Source: Sphingopyxis sp. 113P3 (GTDB taxonomy: Bacteria > Pseudomonadota > Alphaproteobacteria > Sphingomonadales > Sphingomonadaceae). From it: a DNA stretch of 64,000 nt. A program made the translations under genes and the position numbers. The notes beneath the pieces are model-generated. The model was not told the origin of the DNA, searched no databases, and saw only the letters and a program-made list of their open reading frames with translations. Of this stretch, positions 55,900-64,000 are shown in pieces. The stretch's first letter is position 1. Every line of letters begins with the position of its first letter. Location of the stretch: contig NZ_CP009452.1 in assembly GCF_001278035.1 (NCBI RefSeq), positions 88,501-152,500 of the forward strand. The letters run 5' to 3'.

Positions 55900-56966
55900 T
55901 GACCTCCGTTTCCGAAAAACAGATCGACGCGATCATCGAGCGCCATGCCGCCCTGCAGGCGCGAATGGCGACGGGCGATATGGCGCCCGCCGATTTCGTC
56001 GCGGCATCGAAGGAATTCGCGGAACTCGAGCCCGTCGCGAAAGCGGCGGCCGAAGTCACGCGGCTCCGCGCCGAATTGGTCTCGCTGAACGAGATGCTCG
56101 TGGATCCCGAGATGAAGGCGATGGCCGAGGAGGAGATTGCGGCGGTCGAGGCGGCGCTTCCCGTTGCCGAGCACGACCTTGCTATCAAGCTGCTGCCCAA
56201 GGATGTCGCCGACGAGCGCGCCGCGATGCTGGAAATCCGTGCGGGCACCGGGGGCGACGAGGCCGCCCTGTTCGCGGGCGATTTGCTTCGCATGTACAGC
56301 CGCTACGCCGATACGCAGGGGTGGAAGGTCGAAATCATCTCTGCCAACGAGGCCGAGGTGGGCGGCTACAAGGAAGTCGTCGCCTCGGTCGTGGGGCAGG
56401 GTGTCTTTGCCAAGCTGAAGTTCGAAAGCGGCGTGCACCGGGTTCAGCGCGTGCCGGTGACTGAGAGCGGCGGGCGTATCCACACGAGCGCCGCGACCGT
56501 TGCGGTGCTGCCCGAGGCCGAAGAAGTCGACGTGGCTATCAACGACAATGACCTCAAGATCGATATCTACAGGGCGAGCGGCGCGGGCGGCCAGCACGTC
56601 AACACGACCGACAGCGCGATCCGTATCACCCATATCCCGACGGGACTGGTCGTGATTCAGCAGGATCAGCGTAGCCAGCACAAGAATCGCGCAAAGGCGA
56701 TGCAGGTGCTGCGCGCGCGCCTCTATGACCTTGAGCGCGAGAAGATCCACAGTGCCGAGGCGTCGGCGCGCAAGTCGATGGTCGGGTCGGGCGACCGATC
56801 GGAGCGCATTCGCACCTATAATTTCCCGCAAGGGCGCGTGACCGACCACCGGATCAACCTGACGCTCCACCGCCTGCCCGAGATACTGGAGGGTCAGATG
56901 GACGAGCTGATCGACGCACTGATCGCCGAAGACCAGGCGCAAAGGCTGGCGGGGCTGGGTGAATAG
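55899..56966 (+). CDS. prfA: Peptide chain release factor 1
   Basis: Reads UAA and UAG and triggers peptide release. It has 355 residues. The codon-reading tripeptide PVT (186-188) in RVPVTES is the RF1 type, and GGQ (230-232) in [16 protein letters not shown] is the catalytic loop that PrmC methylates. The start shares one base with the hisS stop. It is followed by prmC with an 8-bp overlap, so the factor and its modifying enzyme are made together. Confidence 0.96.
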   Translation: MTSVSEKQIDAIIERHAALQARMATGDMAPADFVAASKEFAELEPVAKAAAEVTRLRAELVSLNEMLVDPEMKAMAEEEIAAVEAALPVAEHDLAIKLLPKDVADERAAMLEIRAGTGGDEAALFAGDLLRMYSRYADTQGWKVEIISANEAEVGGYKEVVASVVGQGVFAKLKFESGVHRVQRVPVTESGGRIHTSAATVAVLPEAEEVDVAINDNDLKIDIYRASGAGGQHVNTTDSAIRITHIPTGLVVIQQDQRSQHKNRAKAMQVLRARLYDLEREKIHSAEASARKSMVGSGDRSERIRTYNFPQGRVTDHRINLTLHRLPEILEGQMDELIDALIAEDQAQRLAGLGE

Positions 56967-57822
56967 CGTTCCGCTGAACTTGGAGGAAGGCGAGGTTCGC
57001 GCAGCCCTTCGCGACGCGGCTTCCCGGCTGGCTGAAACCTCCGACACTCCGCGCCTCGATGCCGAACTGCTGATGGCGCATGCGCTGGGGGTCGAGCGCG
57101 AGGCGCTGTTGCTTGACCCAACGCGCTTTGCCGTGCCGCAATCCTTCGCGGGATTGATCGAGCGTCGGCTGGCGCACGAGCCGATCGCCTATATTGTCGG
57201 TCACCGCGATTTCTGGACGATCCCGCTTCGCGTCGGCCCCGGCGTGCTGATCCCGCGGCCCGACAGCGAAACCCTGATCGAAGCGAGTCTCGATGTCGCG
57301 CGGCAGCGGGGAGAAGGCTGGCCGCGAACGGTGCTCGACCTCGGCACCGGGCCAGGCACGCTGCTGCTTGCGGCGCTTTCGGAATGGCGCGATGCGACCG
57401 GGCTGGGAGTCGACGCGAGCGAGACGGCGCTGGACTATGCCCGCAGCAATGCGGCGGCGCTTGGCCTTGCCGGGAGGGCGGAGTTCGCTCGCGGGGACTG
57501 GGGGGAGGGGCTGACGGACCGCTTCGACCTGATTTTGTGCAACCCGCCCTATGTTGCGGTGTCGGAGGACCTCATGCCCGCTGTCGCCGATCACGAGCCT
57601 GCGATGGCGCTATTTGCAGGTGACGATGGTCTCACCGACTACCGCAGGATCATTCCGGGCCTCCCGCGATTGCTCGCGCCGGGCGGGGTTGCGGTTCTTG
57701 AAATCGGCGCAACACAACTTACCTTGGTGGGGTCGCTGGCCGAACAAGCGGGTTTCGCGGTTCAATGCCGCAAGGACCTCGCTGGTCGCGATCGGGCCGT
57801 GCTGCTCACCCCGGCAGCATAA
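56959..57822 (+). CDS. prmC: Release factor glutamine methyltransferase
   Basis: Methylates the Gln of the GGQ loop in RF1/RF2 with SAM. It has 287 residues. DLGTGPG (127-133) binds SAM and NPPY (195-198) binds the target Gln. YIVGHRDFW and [15 protein letters not shown] are typical. It starts with GTG at 56959, inside the end of prfA. Confidence 0.94.
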   Translation: MNSVPLNLEEGEVRAALRDAASRLAETSDTPRLDAELLMAHALGVEREALLLDPTRFAVPQSFAGLIERRLAHEPIAYIVGHRDFWTIPLRVGPGVLIPRPDSETLIEASLDVARQRGEGWPRTVLDLGTGPGTLLLAALSEWRDATGLGVDASETALDYARSNAAALGLAGRAEFARGDWGEGLTDRFDLILCNPPYVAVSEDLMPAVADHEPAMALFAGDDGLTDYRRIIPGLPRLLAPGGVAVLEIGATQLTLVGSLAEQAGFAVQCRKDLAGRDRAVLLTPAA

Positions 57823-58090
57823 CGACCCGCCAATAAATCGCTTGGTTTTGCGTTCAAAGCGCGTTAGGGGCGGCTCACAGGCCTGATCGGGGTCCCTTTG
57901 GCGATGCTCTTGCATCGATACTGGCCCGACTGGTTTGCTTCCCATTTACGGCGCTGGTGCAGGACCCACGGTCCCGCGCAAGCGGTAGAGGGCAAGGGCC
58001 GCGCACGAAAGCGCGGGCGCGACGCACATATGTTGCGGTCGGCCAAAAAGGGGTTTGGCATAGCTTTTCGACAGGATGCTTCAGTTGAAC

Positions 58091-58858
58091 ATGAACAACC
58101 GGCAGAGCGGTCGCCGTCGCGGCCGCAACAACAGCAACAACAACCGGTCGCAGTCGGGTGGGCGCGGTGGCGTCGATCAGGCGAACCGGATCGACAGCCG
58201 GGCGCGCGGTAACGCGGTCCAGATGATCGAGAAGTACAAGAATCTTGCGCGCGACGCGCAGCTTGCCGGCGATCGCGTTCAGACCGAATATTATCTGCAG
58301 TTCGCGGACCATTATTTCCGCGTCCACAGCGATTTTCGCGCTCGCCAGGAAGAAAAGGCAGCACAGAACGGCCAGGAACGCCACGACCGTGGCCGCGAGG
58401 TTCGCGGGGTCGAGGATTTCGACGGTCACGACGACAGCGAGCTCGACACCGAGAGCGAAAGCGATCGCAGCGACGAGCGCGACAGCCGCTCGCAGGGTGG
58501 ACGCGATCGCCGCGACGATGACGACAATCGCGGCAATCGCCAACAGCAGGGCCGGAGCCGCCGCGAACGCGAGCAGCCGCGCGCCGAGCAAGAAGAGCCG
58601 CGCGAGACTGAAGCGAGCGATAGCGAGGAGACCGCCGAAGCAGCGCCCGCACCCAAGGCCCGCCGCCCGCGGCGCGCGCGCCAGCAGGACCAGGGCGACA
58701 GCGGTGCCGGCATTGACAGTTCGGTACTGCCGCCGGCAATCGGCCGCAACAGCGACGCCGCCGAACCCGAGGCCGAGGAAGCGGCGCCCGCTCCCAAGAC
58801 GCGCCGTCCGCGCCGCACGCTTGCGGCGCGGAGCGCTGGTGTTGAAGCGGCCGAATAA
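58091..58858 (+). CDS. DUF4167 domain protein, basic N-terminus
   Basis: Protein of 255 residues. The first 20 are Arg/Asn-rich (MNNRQSGRRRGR), then the DUF4167 core (QANRIDSRARGNAVQMIEKY, LAGDRVQTEYYLQFADHYFR). The rest is a long, low-complexity, charged part (Asp/Arg and Glu/Ala repeats) with two PAPK-RRPRR segments. The family is alphaproteobacterial and probably binds nucleic acid, but no role is established that I know. ATG 58076 is a possible start five codons earlier. The 250 bp upstream show no gene. Confidence 0.85.
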   Translation: MNNRQSGRRRGRNNSNNNRSQSGGRGGVDQANRIDSRARGNAVQMIEKYKNLARDAQLAGDRVQTEYYLQFADHYFRVHSDFRARQEEKAAQNGQERHDRGREVRGVEDFDGHDDSELDTESESDRSDERDSRSQGGRDRRDDDDNRGNRQQQGRSRREREQPRAEQEEPRETEASDSEETAEAAPAPKARRPRRARQQDQGDSGAGIDSSVLPPAIGRNSDAAEPEAEEAAPAPKTRRPRRTLAARSAGVEAAE

Positions 58859-58930
58859 GCCCGCGATTTCGCGCTGGTTTTTGGCGCGAACATGACATAG
58901 CCTTCCCGCACGGACAGCGGCGGGGAGGGT

Positions 58931-60325
58931 ATGATGCGCGCAGCCACAGGGGCCTGGACCGGGCTTTGCGTCGCGGTGATGCTGGGCGGCACTTTCCCGG
59001 CTGCCGCGCAGGAATCGGCCGGCAGCGCGCAGGGCGACGTCGCTGTCACCATCTATAATAATGGTCAGTCGCTTGTGCAGGACGACCGCCAGCTCAGCGT
59101 CCGTCCGGGGCGCAATCGAATCGAATTCCCCGATGTGTCGGCCCGCATCCGACCCGAAACAGTGACCTTGTCGGGCCCCGGCCTTTCGATCGTCGAACAG
59201 AATTTCGATTTCGATCTGCTCACCCCTGACAAGTTGATGGACAAGGCGGTCGGCCAGACGATCACCCTCGTTCGTACAAACCCCGCAACCGGCGTCGAGC
59301 GGACCGAGCGCGCGAAGGTGCTCGCAGCCAATGGCGGCATCGTGCTGCAGATCGGCGAGCGGATTGAAGTGCTGCGCGATGATGGTCTGCCGGTGCGCGC
59401 GGTTTTCGACCGGCTGCCACCCAATTTGCGCGCACGCCCGACGCTGTCGGTTACCGTCGACGCGACGAGCGGCGGCACGGTCCCAGCGCGATTGTCCTAT
59501 CTTACTCCCAACCTTGGCTGGACCGCCGACTATGTTGCGCTGTTCGACGCGGCGAAGGGGGCGATCGACATTCAGGGCTGGGTGACGCTCACCAATTCGA
59601 CCGGCACGACCTACAGCAACGCGCGCACGCTGCTCGTCGCGGGTAGCCCTGGCGGGGGTGGGGGCTTTCGCCAGCTCAGCGGGGCAATGGACATGGCTGG
59701 CACCGAATCGAATAGCCGCGAGCGGCTCGGCGACTATTATCTCTACCCGCTCGCGGCGCGCACGACGATCGCCAATGCGCAGCAGAAACAGGTGAGTTTC
59801 CTCGACGTGAAGGGGGCGCCTGCGCGGTCGACCTATGAATATGCCAATCGCTGGCTCGGCAGCAGCACTGACCCCGTCAGCACCGCGAGCGTCTTGCGCT
59901 TTTCGACGTCGAGACAGGGGGGACTTGGCGAGCAGCTTCCGGCCGGGACCATCCGCGTCTATATGCGGGATGGACGCGGCGATCCGCAGTTCATCGGCGA
60001 GAATCGTATCGATCACACGCCGATGGGATCGGCGATGTCGCTGCGTACCGGCGACGCTTTTGACGTCAAGGTGCAGCCGACCGTGGTGTCGCGCACACGC
60101 AAGGGTGATTCGCGCTGGGTGACCAAAATGCGCTACACGCTCAGCAATGCGCGCCCCGAAGCCGTGACGGTCCTGCTCGCACAGGATGGCCTCCATGGGG
60201 ACGTGCGGATCAGCGACGAAAGCCTGAAGAGCGAACGCATATCGGCCGACCGCGTCGAATGGCAGGTGCCGGTGCCCGCGAATGGCAAGACCGACGTCAC
60301 CGCCACCTTCGACACGCGCTATTGA
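58931..60325 (+). CDS. Exported DUF4139 domain protein (first of a tandem pair)
   Basis: Protein of 464 residues with a signal peptide ending PAAAQ. The start has GGGGAGGG before ATGATG. The N-terminal part (DVAVTIYNNGQSLVQDDRQL, RPGRNRIEFPDVSARIRPET) and the later LGWTADYVALFD, IDIQGWVTLTN, YTLSNARPEAVTV are the DUF4139 pattern, a beta-rich extracytoplasmic domain. Function unknown. The following gene is a paralogue. Confidence 0.85.
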   Translation: MMRAATGAWTGLCVAVMLGGTFPAAAQESAGSAQGDVAVTIYNNGQSLVQDDRQLSVRPGRNRIEFPDVSARIRPETVTLSGPGLSIVEQNFDFDLLTPDKLMDKAVGQTITLVRTNPATGVERTERAKVLAANGGIVLQIGERIEVLRDDGLPVRAVFDRLPPNLRARPTLSVTVDATSGGTVPARLSYLTPNLGWTADYVALFDAAKGAIDIQGWVTLTNSTGTTYSNARTLLVAGSPGGGGGFRQLSGAMDMAGTESNSRERLGDYYLYPLAARTTIANAQQKQVSFLDVKGAPARSTYEYANRWLGSSTDPVSTASVLRFSTSRQGGLGEQLPAGTIRVYMRDGRGDPQFIGENRIDHTPMGSAMSLRTGDAFDVKVQPTVVSRTRKGDSRWVTKMRYTLSNARPEAVTVLLAQDGLHGDVRISDESLKSERISADRVEWQVPVPANGKTDVTATFDTRY

Positions 60326-60335
60326 GGACGGCGCG

Positions 60336-61907
60336 TTGCGGGCCCTCCCGCTGCTGCTCGGCATTGCGGCGCTGCTCGCGCCGCTGGCGGCACTTGCGCA
60401 GCAGGCGCGGGCGGTCGTTGTCTCGTCGCGAATCGATGATGTCGCGGTCACCGTTTATCGCGCGCCTGCTCGGAGCGGCGGGCCCATCAACCCCAATTGG
60501 CCGCAGGGCTTTGCCTTCATCACCGAGACGCGCACGGTCGAGCTGCCCGCGGGACCTTCAGCGCTGCGCTTCGAAGGCGTTGCCGAGGGGCTGCTTCCCG
60601 AAACCGCGGTGGTGAACGGTCTGCCCGACGGAGTGCTCGAAAAGAATCGCGACGCGCGCTTGCTGTCGCCCGCAGGACTGGTCGACGCCTATCTGAAGCG
60701 GAGCGTCACACTGCAGCGTACCAATGTCAAAACCGGCAGGGTCGTCGAGCAGGAGGCGGTGATCCAGGCTGGACCAAATGGGGGGGTGATAGTCCAAACC
60801 GCCGAGGGCTTTGAGGCGCTTGGCTGTTCGGGCCTGCCCGAGCGCATGATCCATGCCCGTGTTCCCCGCGACCTGTCCGCAAAGCCCACGCTGTCGGTGC
60901 TGGTCGACAGCAATGCGGCGCGCACCGTGACCGTCCAATTGCTCTACCTTGCCGAAGGATTTGACTGGGCGGCCAATTATGTCGCCGACCGCGCCGCCGA
61001 TGGCCGGACGATCGGGCTGACCGGGTGGGTCACGGTTGCGAACGGCGGCGTCACCAGCTTTCCGAACGCGCAGCTCAACGTGATCGCCGGGAGGCTGAAC
61101 AAGGTCTATAGCCCGCCGCTGCCGCGCAGCACCCCGGGATCACTCGTCCTTAAATGCTGGCCGATGGATATAACGAGCACTCACCCCTATTGGGAGCTTC
61201 CGCCCGTCATCGAGTTTGACGACGCGGCGCTTGATAGCCTCGAAATGGTCGTCGTGACGGGACAGCGCCGCGCCGGATATGCGATGGCCCCACCACCGCC
61301 GCCGCCGCCGCCGCCGGCCCCGGCCCCGGCCGAGGATCTGGGCGATCTCAAATTCTATCGCATTCCCTTTCGCGTCGATGTGTCGGCGAAGGGTCAGAAG
61401 CAGGTCGTGCTGCTCGCGAAGGACAATGTGCCGATCGAACAGCTCTATGCCGCAACGCTCTATACCTCCGCCGCCGGCCGCCCGCAGCCGCTGACCTTGC
61501 GGCTTCGCGCACGGAACGAAGAGACCGATGGGTTGGGGATGGCCCTTCCGGCGGGGATGGTGAGCGTTTTCGAGATGGCCGGAGACCGCCGCCTGCTCGT
61601 CGGCGAGGCAAAGATCGGTGACAAGGCGAAGGGGGAGCGCGTCGATTATGACGTCGCTGCGAGCCCGGCCGTGCAATATAGTGTTCGCAGCCTCCCCGAT
61701 CCGGATCCCAAGAAGTACCGGCAGTGGGAGGTAACGCTGACCAATGCCCGGTCATCCGACGCCGAAGTCGAGATGCTGATCCCCTTTGCGCTCGACCGCA
61801 CGCCAGAAGGCTGGGAACGACGCGGCAGCGCGTGGGTCTGGCGCGTGACGGTTCCGGCGAACGACCGGCTTAACCGAATTTTTCGGCAAAAGCTGAAAGG
61901 CGACTGA
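60336..61907 (+). CDS. Exported DUF4139 paralogue with TonB-box-like motif and polyproline
   Basis: Protein of 523 residues, aligned with its upstream neighbour in the core (KPTLSVLVDS, FDWAANYVADRA, IGLTGWVTVANG). I chose TTG at 60336 because GAGGA lies 7 bases upstream and the signal peptide (RALPLLLGIAALLAPLAALA) starts there; the ATG at 60282 would overlap the previous gene and put charged residues in front. An insert absent from the paralogue holds EMVVVTGQRR (303-312), like the TonB box of receptors, then about nine prolines and APAPA. Role unknown. Confidence 0.82.
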   Translation: MRALPLLLGIAALLAPLAALAQQARAVVVSSRIDDVAVTVYRAPARSGGPINPNWPQGFAFITETRTVELPAGPSALRFEGVAEGLLPETAVVNGLPDGVLEKNRDARLLSPAGLVDAYLKRSVTLQRTNVKTGRVVEQEAVIQAGPNGGVIVQTAEGFEALGCSGLPERMIHARVPRDLSAKPTLSVLVDSNAARTVTVQLLYLAEGFDWAANYVADRAADGRTIGLTGWVTVANGGVTSFPNAQLNVIAGRLNKVYSPPLPRSTPGSLVLKCWPMDITSTHPYWELPPVIEFDDAALDSLEMVVVTGQRRAGYAMAPPPPPPPPPAPAPAEDLGDLKFYRIPFRVDVSAKGQKQVVLLAKDNVPIEQLYAATLYTSAAGRPQPLTLRLRARNEETDGLGMALPAGMVSVFEMAGDRRLLVGEAKIGDKAKGERVDYDVAASPAVQYSVRSLPDPDPKKYRQWEVTLTNARSSDAEVEMLIPFALDRTPEGWERRGSAWVWRVTVPANDRLNRIFRQKLKGD

Positions 61908-61924
61908 ATCGCACGTCGTTGCAG

Positions 61925-62320
61925 TCAGGCCGGAGGAAGCGGCCTTGGTCGATGATTTGCGTCGAGCGCGACGAAGGTGAACAGGCCTTCGGTCACCTTG
62001 ACCTCGGTCTCACCTTGGTCGCGCGTCGCGATCACCTCGATGCGAATGCCCATCGACGTGCGGCCACGCCTTTCAAGATGCGCATAGACCGAGATGATGT
62101 CGCGCAGCAGGATTGGCGCAATGAACTCCATCGCCTCGATCGCCACGGTCGCCGTCGGACCCTGGGCGATTCGCGCGGCGACGATGCCGCCTGCGATATC
62201 CATCTGGCTCAGCACCCAGCCGCCGAAGATATGGCCATTGCTGTTGATGTCGGCCGGCGCCGGGACGACACGCAATATCGGGTCCGGGCGCTGGGGCAGA
62301 TTATGGATGCCGTCAGTCAT
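61925..62320 (-). CDS. YciA-type acyl-CoA thioesterase
   Basis: Hotdog thioesterase of 131 residues. NSNGHIFGGWVLSQMDIAGG is the acyl-CoA hydrolase (YciA/BACH) motif, and EVKVTEGLFTFVALD ends the domain. Likely hydrolyses a range of acyl-CoAs. Its ATG overlaps the stop of the small membrane-protein gene upstream (ATGA at 62317-62320). Confidence 0.9.
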   Translation of the reverse strand: MTDGIHNLPQRPDPILRVVPAPADINSNGHIFGGWVLSQMDIAGGIVAARIAQGPTATVAIEAMEFIAPILLRDIISVYAHLERRGRTSMGIRIEVIATRDQGETEVKVTEGLFTFVALDANHRPRPLPPA

Positions 62321-62619
62321 GGCTTGAGATCCGGATCGTCCTTGAACGGGTCGTCTATCGCCTCGTCATGGCCGCTTCCGCTCGACAGGAAGACGAGCCC
62401 CATCAGCGCGGCGCCGAGCATGACTGACAAACCCACTCCCGCCGCGGTGGCAATGATCATGTGAATGGTCAGCGCATCACCCATTGCCCATCGCAGATAT
62501 CCAAGCGCCCCGACGACCGCGAGGAGCGAGACGATCGCCATGCCGCGCATCAGCCGGCGATAGCGGGTCCAGGCGATTTTCGACGCGCCATCGTCGTCGA
62601 GGGGGGAGGGTTTGACCAT
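62317..62619 (-). CDS. Small two-helix membrane protein
   Basis: Protein of 100 residues with two hydrophobic helices (GMAIVSLLAVVGALGYLRW and IIATAAGVGLSVMLGAALMG) and an acidic C-terminus. GGAAG seven bases upstream supports the ATG at 62619 over one seven codons earlier. Conserved next to thioesterase genes in sphingomonads as far as I recall; function unknown. Confidence 0.75.
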   Translation of the reverse strand: MVKPSPLDDDGASKIAWTRYRRLMRGMAIVSLLAVVGALGYLRWAMGDALTIHMIIATAAGVGLSVMLGAALMGLVFLSSGSGHDEAIDDPFKDDPDLKP

Positions 62620-62751
62620 GATAGCGCTTCCATGAACCATGCAGAGGCGAAGGCCAAGGGCGAATGCCCGCCCGGCATGTTTCGGCTTCGTCGCGAATCA
62701 TGGTAGGATGGCACCGATATCAAAGCGACAGGGAAGAGGGAGCCGCAGCTT

Positions 62752-63177
62752 ATGACGATCGCAGCGATCTTGCACGGGCGCACGGGACCGGTGATTTCGG
62801 CGCGGCCCACCGATTCGGTTCGGGCGGTGGTCGATTTGCTTGCGCAACATCGTATCGGTGCGGTGCCGGTTGTGGAGGGCGACGCGATCGTCGGCATTTT
62901 TTCCGAACGCGATCTTGTCCGACTGATGTCATCCTATGGTCCGGACGCGCTCGACCGTACCCTTGACGAGGTGATGACCCAATCGCCCGTCACCTGCGAT
63001 TCGGGCATGGCGGTGATCGGCGCCCTGTCCCAGATGACGCAAAAACGCATTCGCCACCTGCCGGTGGTCGACGGTGGCCGGCTCGTGGGTTTTGTGTCGA
63101 TCGGCGACCTCGTCAAATATCGCATTGACATGATCGAGGCCGAAGCGGCGGCAATGCGCGATTATATCGCATCATGA
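62752..63177 (+). CDS. CBS-domain pair protein
   Basis: Protein of 141 residues made of two CBS domains (ISARPTDSVRAVVDLLAQHR and SPVTCDSGMAVIGALSQMTQ), each followed by a VPVVEGDAIVGIFSERDLVR- or LPVVDGGRLVGFVSIGDLVK-type strand-helix. Such free-standing Bateman modules bind adenine nucleotides or SAM and act as energy or redox sensors; target unknown. Confidence 0.92.
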   Translation: MTIAAILHGRTGPVISARPTDSVRAVVDLLAQHRIGAVPVVEGDAIVGIFSERDLVRLMSSYGPDALDRTLDEVMTQSPVTCDSGMAVIGALSQMTQKRIRHLPVVDGGRLVGFVSIGDLVKYRIDMIEAEAAAMRDYIAS

Positions 63178-63214
63178 TGCGGCGTTTCGGCGGGTGGGCC
63201 CTTCGGCGCAACCG

Positions 63215-64000
63215 CTATGCTGAGGCCTCGCCCGCAGGTTTCCGCCGCAGCACAAGCCGGGTCACCTCGGCGAGCGCCTCACGCTCGAGCAGCCACAGGA
63301 GCGTCCCGTAGAGGAGCGCGCCGAGGGCGACGAGCAGTGCGAGACGAATCGGGGCGGCGAGGCCGTGGCCTGCGATCGCTTCGCCCGTGAGGCCGACCGC
63401 AATCGCCATCACCAGCGCGGGTACGAGGCCGGGCAGCATCGCGCGCCCAATGTCCGCGATCGACACACCGTTGAGTGGTGCAGACAGGCTGGCGGTCACC
63501 AGCAGGAGCACCGGCGCCGCCCCCAGCCAGGCCCACGCCATGCCGATGAGGCCCCATTGCGCTCCGACGAGGAAGGCGGTGGGAAAGAGAATCGCCCCGC
63601 ACAGCGACACGCGCATTGACACCGACGGCCGGCCGAGCGCGTTATTGACCGGTGCGAAGAGAATCTGCACCGTCATGAAAATCAGAGCGAGCGCGATCAG
63701 CTGGATATAGGGGACCATGCCGATCCACTTTATTCCGAACAATGTCTCGACGATCGGCGCCGCGGTCACGGCCAGTCCGCAATAAAAGGGTGCGGCGATC
63801 AGCATCAGCAGGCGAATCGTCTTTATCAGCCCCCAGCGCACCGCGGCGGGATCATCCTTGATTCTTGAATAGGCAGGGAACGCCACTTCGTTGAGGGGCG
63901 GCACGAATTTCGCCATGAAGATCTGGGCGAGAAAGAGCGCCTCGGCATAAAGGCCAAGCGCGTGCGGTTCGAATCGACGGCCCGCGATGAATACGTCGGA
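63215..64000 (-). CDS. Wzx-type polysaccharide flippase, C-terminal part (cut by window end)
   Basis: The frame is open to the last base, so the N-terminus lies beyond the window; 261 residues are visible. About seven membrane helices with LNEVAFPAYSRIKDDPAAV, FYCGLAVTAAPIVETLFGIK and FAPVNNALGRPSV match the lipopolysaccharide/exopolysaccharide export (WzxC-like, MATE superfamily) proteins. Probably moves lipid-linked sugar units across the inner membrane. The ATG at 63916 is internal. Confidence 0.85.
   Translation of the reverse strand, partial: SDVFIAGRRFEPHALGLYAEALFLAQIFMAKFVPPLNEVAFPAYSRIKDDPAAVRWGLIKTIRLLMLIAAPFYCGLAVTAAPIVETLFGIKWIGMVPYIQLIALALIFMTVQILFAPVNNALGRPSVSMRVSLCGAILFPTAFLVGAQWGLIGMAWAWLGAAPVLLLVTASLSAPLNGVSIADIGRAMLPGLVPALVMAIAVGLTGEAIAGHGLAAPIRLALLVALGALLYGTLLWLLEREALAEVTRLVLRRKPAGEASA

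Noticed and set aside
57823..58090. Small frame (57898 onward) before the DUF4167 gene
   Set aside because: It runs into the DUF4167 gene in another frame, has no ribosome site or domain, and ends in Gln/Arg runs that mirror the DUF4167 codons.
1..64000. Defence island, prophage, secondary-metabolite cluster or CRISPR
   Set aside because: No repeats with spacers, phage structural genes, restriction or toxin pairs were seen. The halogenase stands alone without other biosynthetic genes, and the RHH gene has no toxin partner.

Overview
The window is about 64 kb of high-GC DNA with the gene content of a sphingomonad (Alphaproteobacteria, Sphingomonadaceae; a Sphingopyxis- or Sphingomonas-like genome is my best guess). 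Reasons: a TonB-dependent receptor whose mature N-terminus carries the EIVVTG-type box, the roughly 1,570-residue NAD-glutamate dehydrogenase, a DUF4167 protein, a 156-residue QueF, and short CCCTCCC/GGGAGGG palindromes between genes. Coding density is very high. I see no rRNA, tRNA, CRISPR array or prophage. Most of the sequence reads as chromosomal backbone with one recent insertion sequence.

Layout. 1-4835: RND efflux operon (end of the adaptor, HAE1-type pump, OprM-like lipoprotein). 4832-17655: malto-oligosaccharide locus. An MFS sugar transporter and a LacI-type regulator lie on the minus strand. Divergent from them is an operon of TonB receptor, flavin-dependent halogenase, exported GH13 alpha-amylase, cytoplasmic GH13 alpha-glucosidase and exported GH97 glucosidase. 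Successive genes overlap or nearly abut. 17751-24824: PAS_5-like protein, NAD-GDH, ATP-grasp protein. 24829-32403 (minus): RHH protein, PhbB-type reductase, DUF1963 membrane protein, ferrochelatase coupled to a Tat-exported molybdopterin oxidase large subunit, CoA-binding protein, Mrp ATPase. 32496-36120: hflK-hflC-degP envelope proteolysis group. Then come a decayed VOC/glyoxalase gene, a P450, an M1 aminopeptidase, and a single-domain globin translationally coupled to a HerA/DUF853 ATPase.

42921-44061 is a complete IS481-family element with inverted repeats and a clean 5-bp target duplication, inserted just upstream of rlpA. 44098-52432: rlpA, thioesterase, queF, a Pro/Ala-rich membrane protein, sulfurtransferase, chromate transporter, cystathionine beta-lyase-mscS, pyrophosphatase. 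52614-58858: M61 peptidase, hisS-prfA-prmC translation operon, DUF4167 protein. 58931-61907: tandem paralogous DUF4139 proteins, the second with a TonB-box-like motif and a polyproline stretch. The right end has a YciA-type thioesterase, a small membrane protein, a CBS protein and the C-terminal part of a Wzx-type flippase.

How the genes work together. The mal locus reads as a full import-and-digest chain: outer-membrane uptake, periplasmic amylase and GH97, inner-membrane MFS import, cytoplasmic glucosidase, LacI control. The halogenase placed second in that operon does not fit simple sugar use. It is the strongest candidate here for unexplained biology, followed by the HerA-globin pair and the TonB-box-bearing DUF4139 protein.
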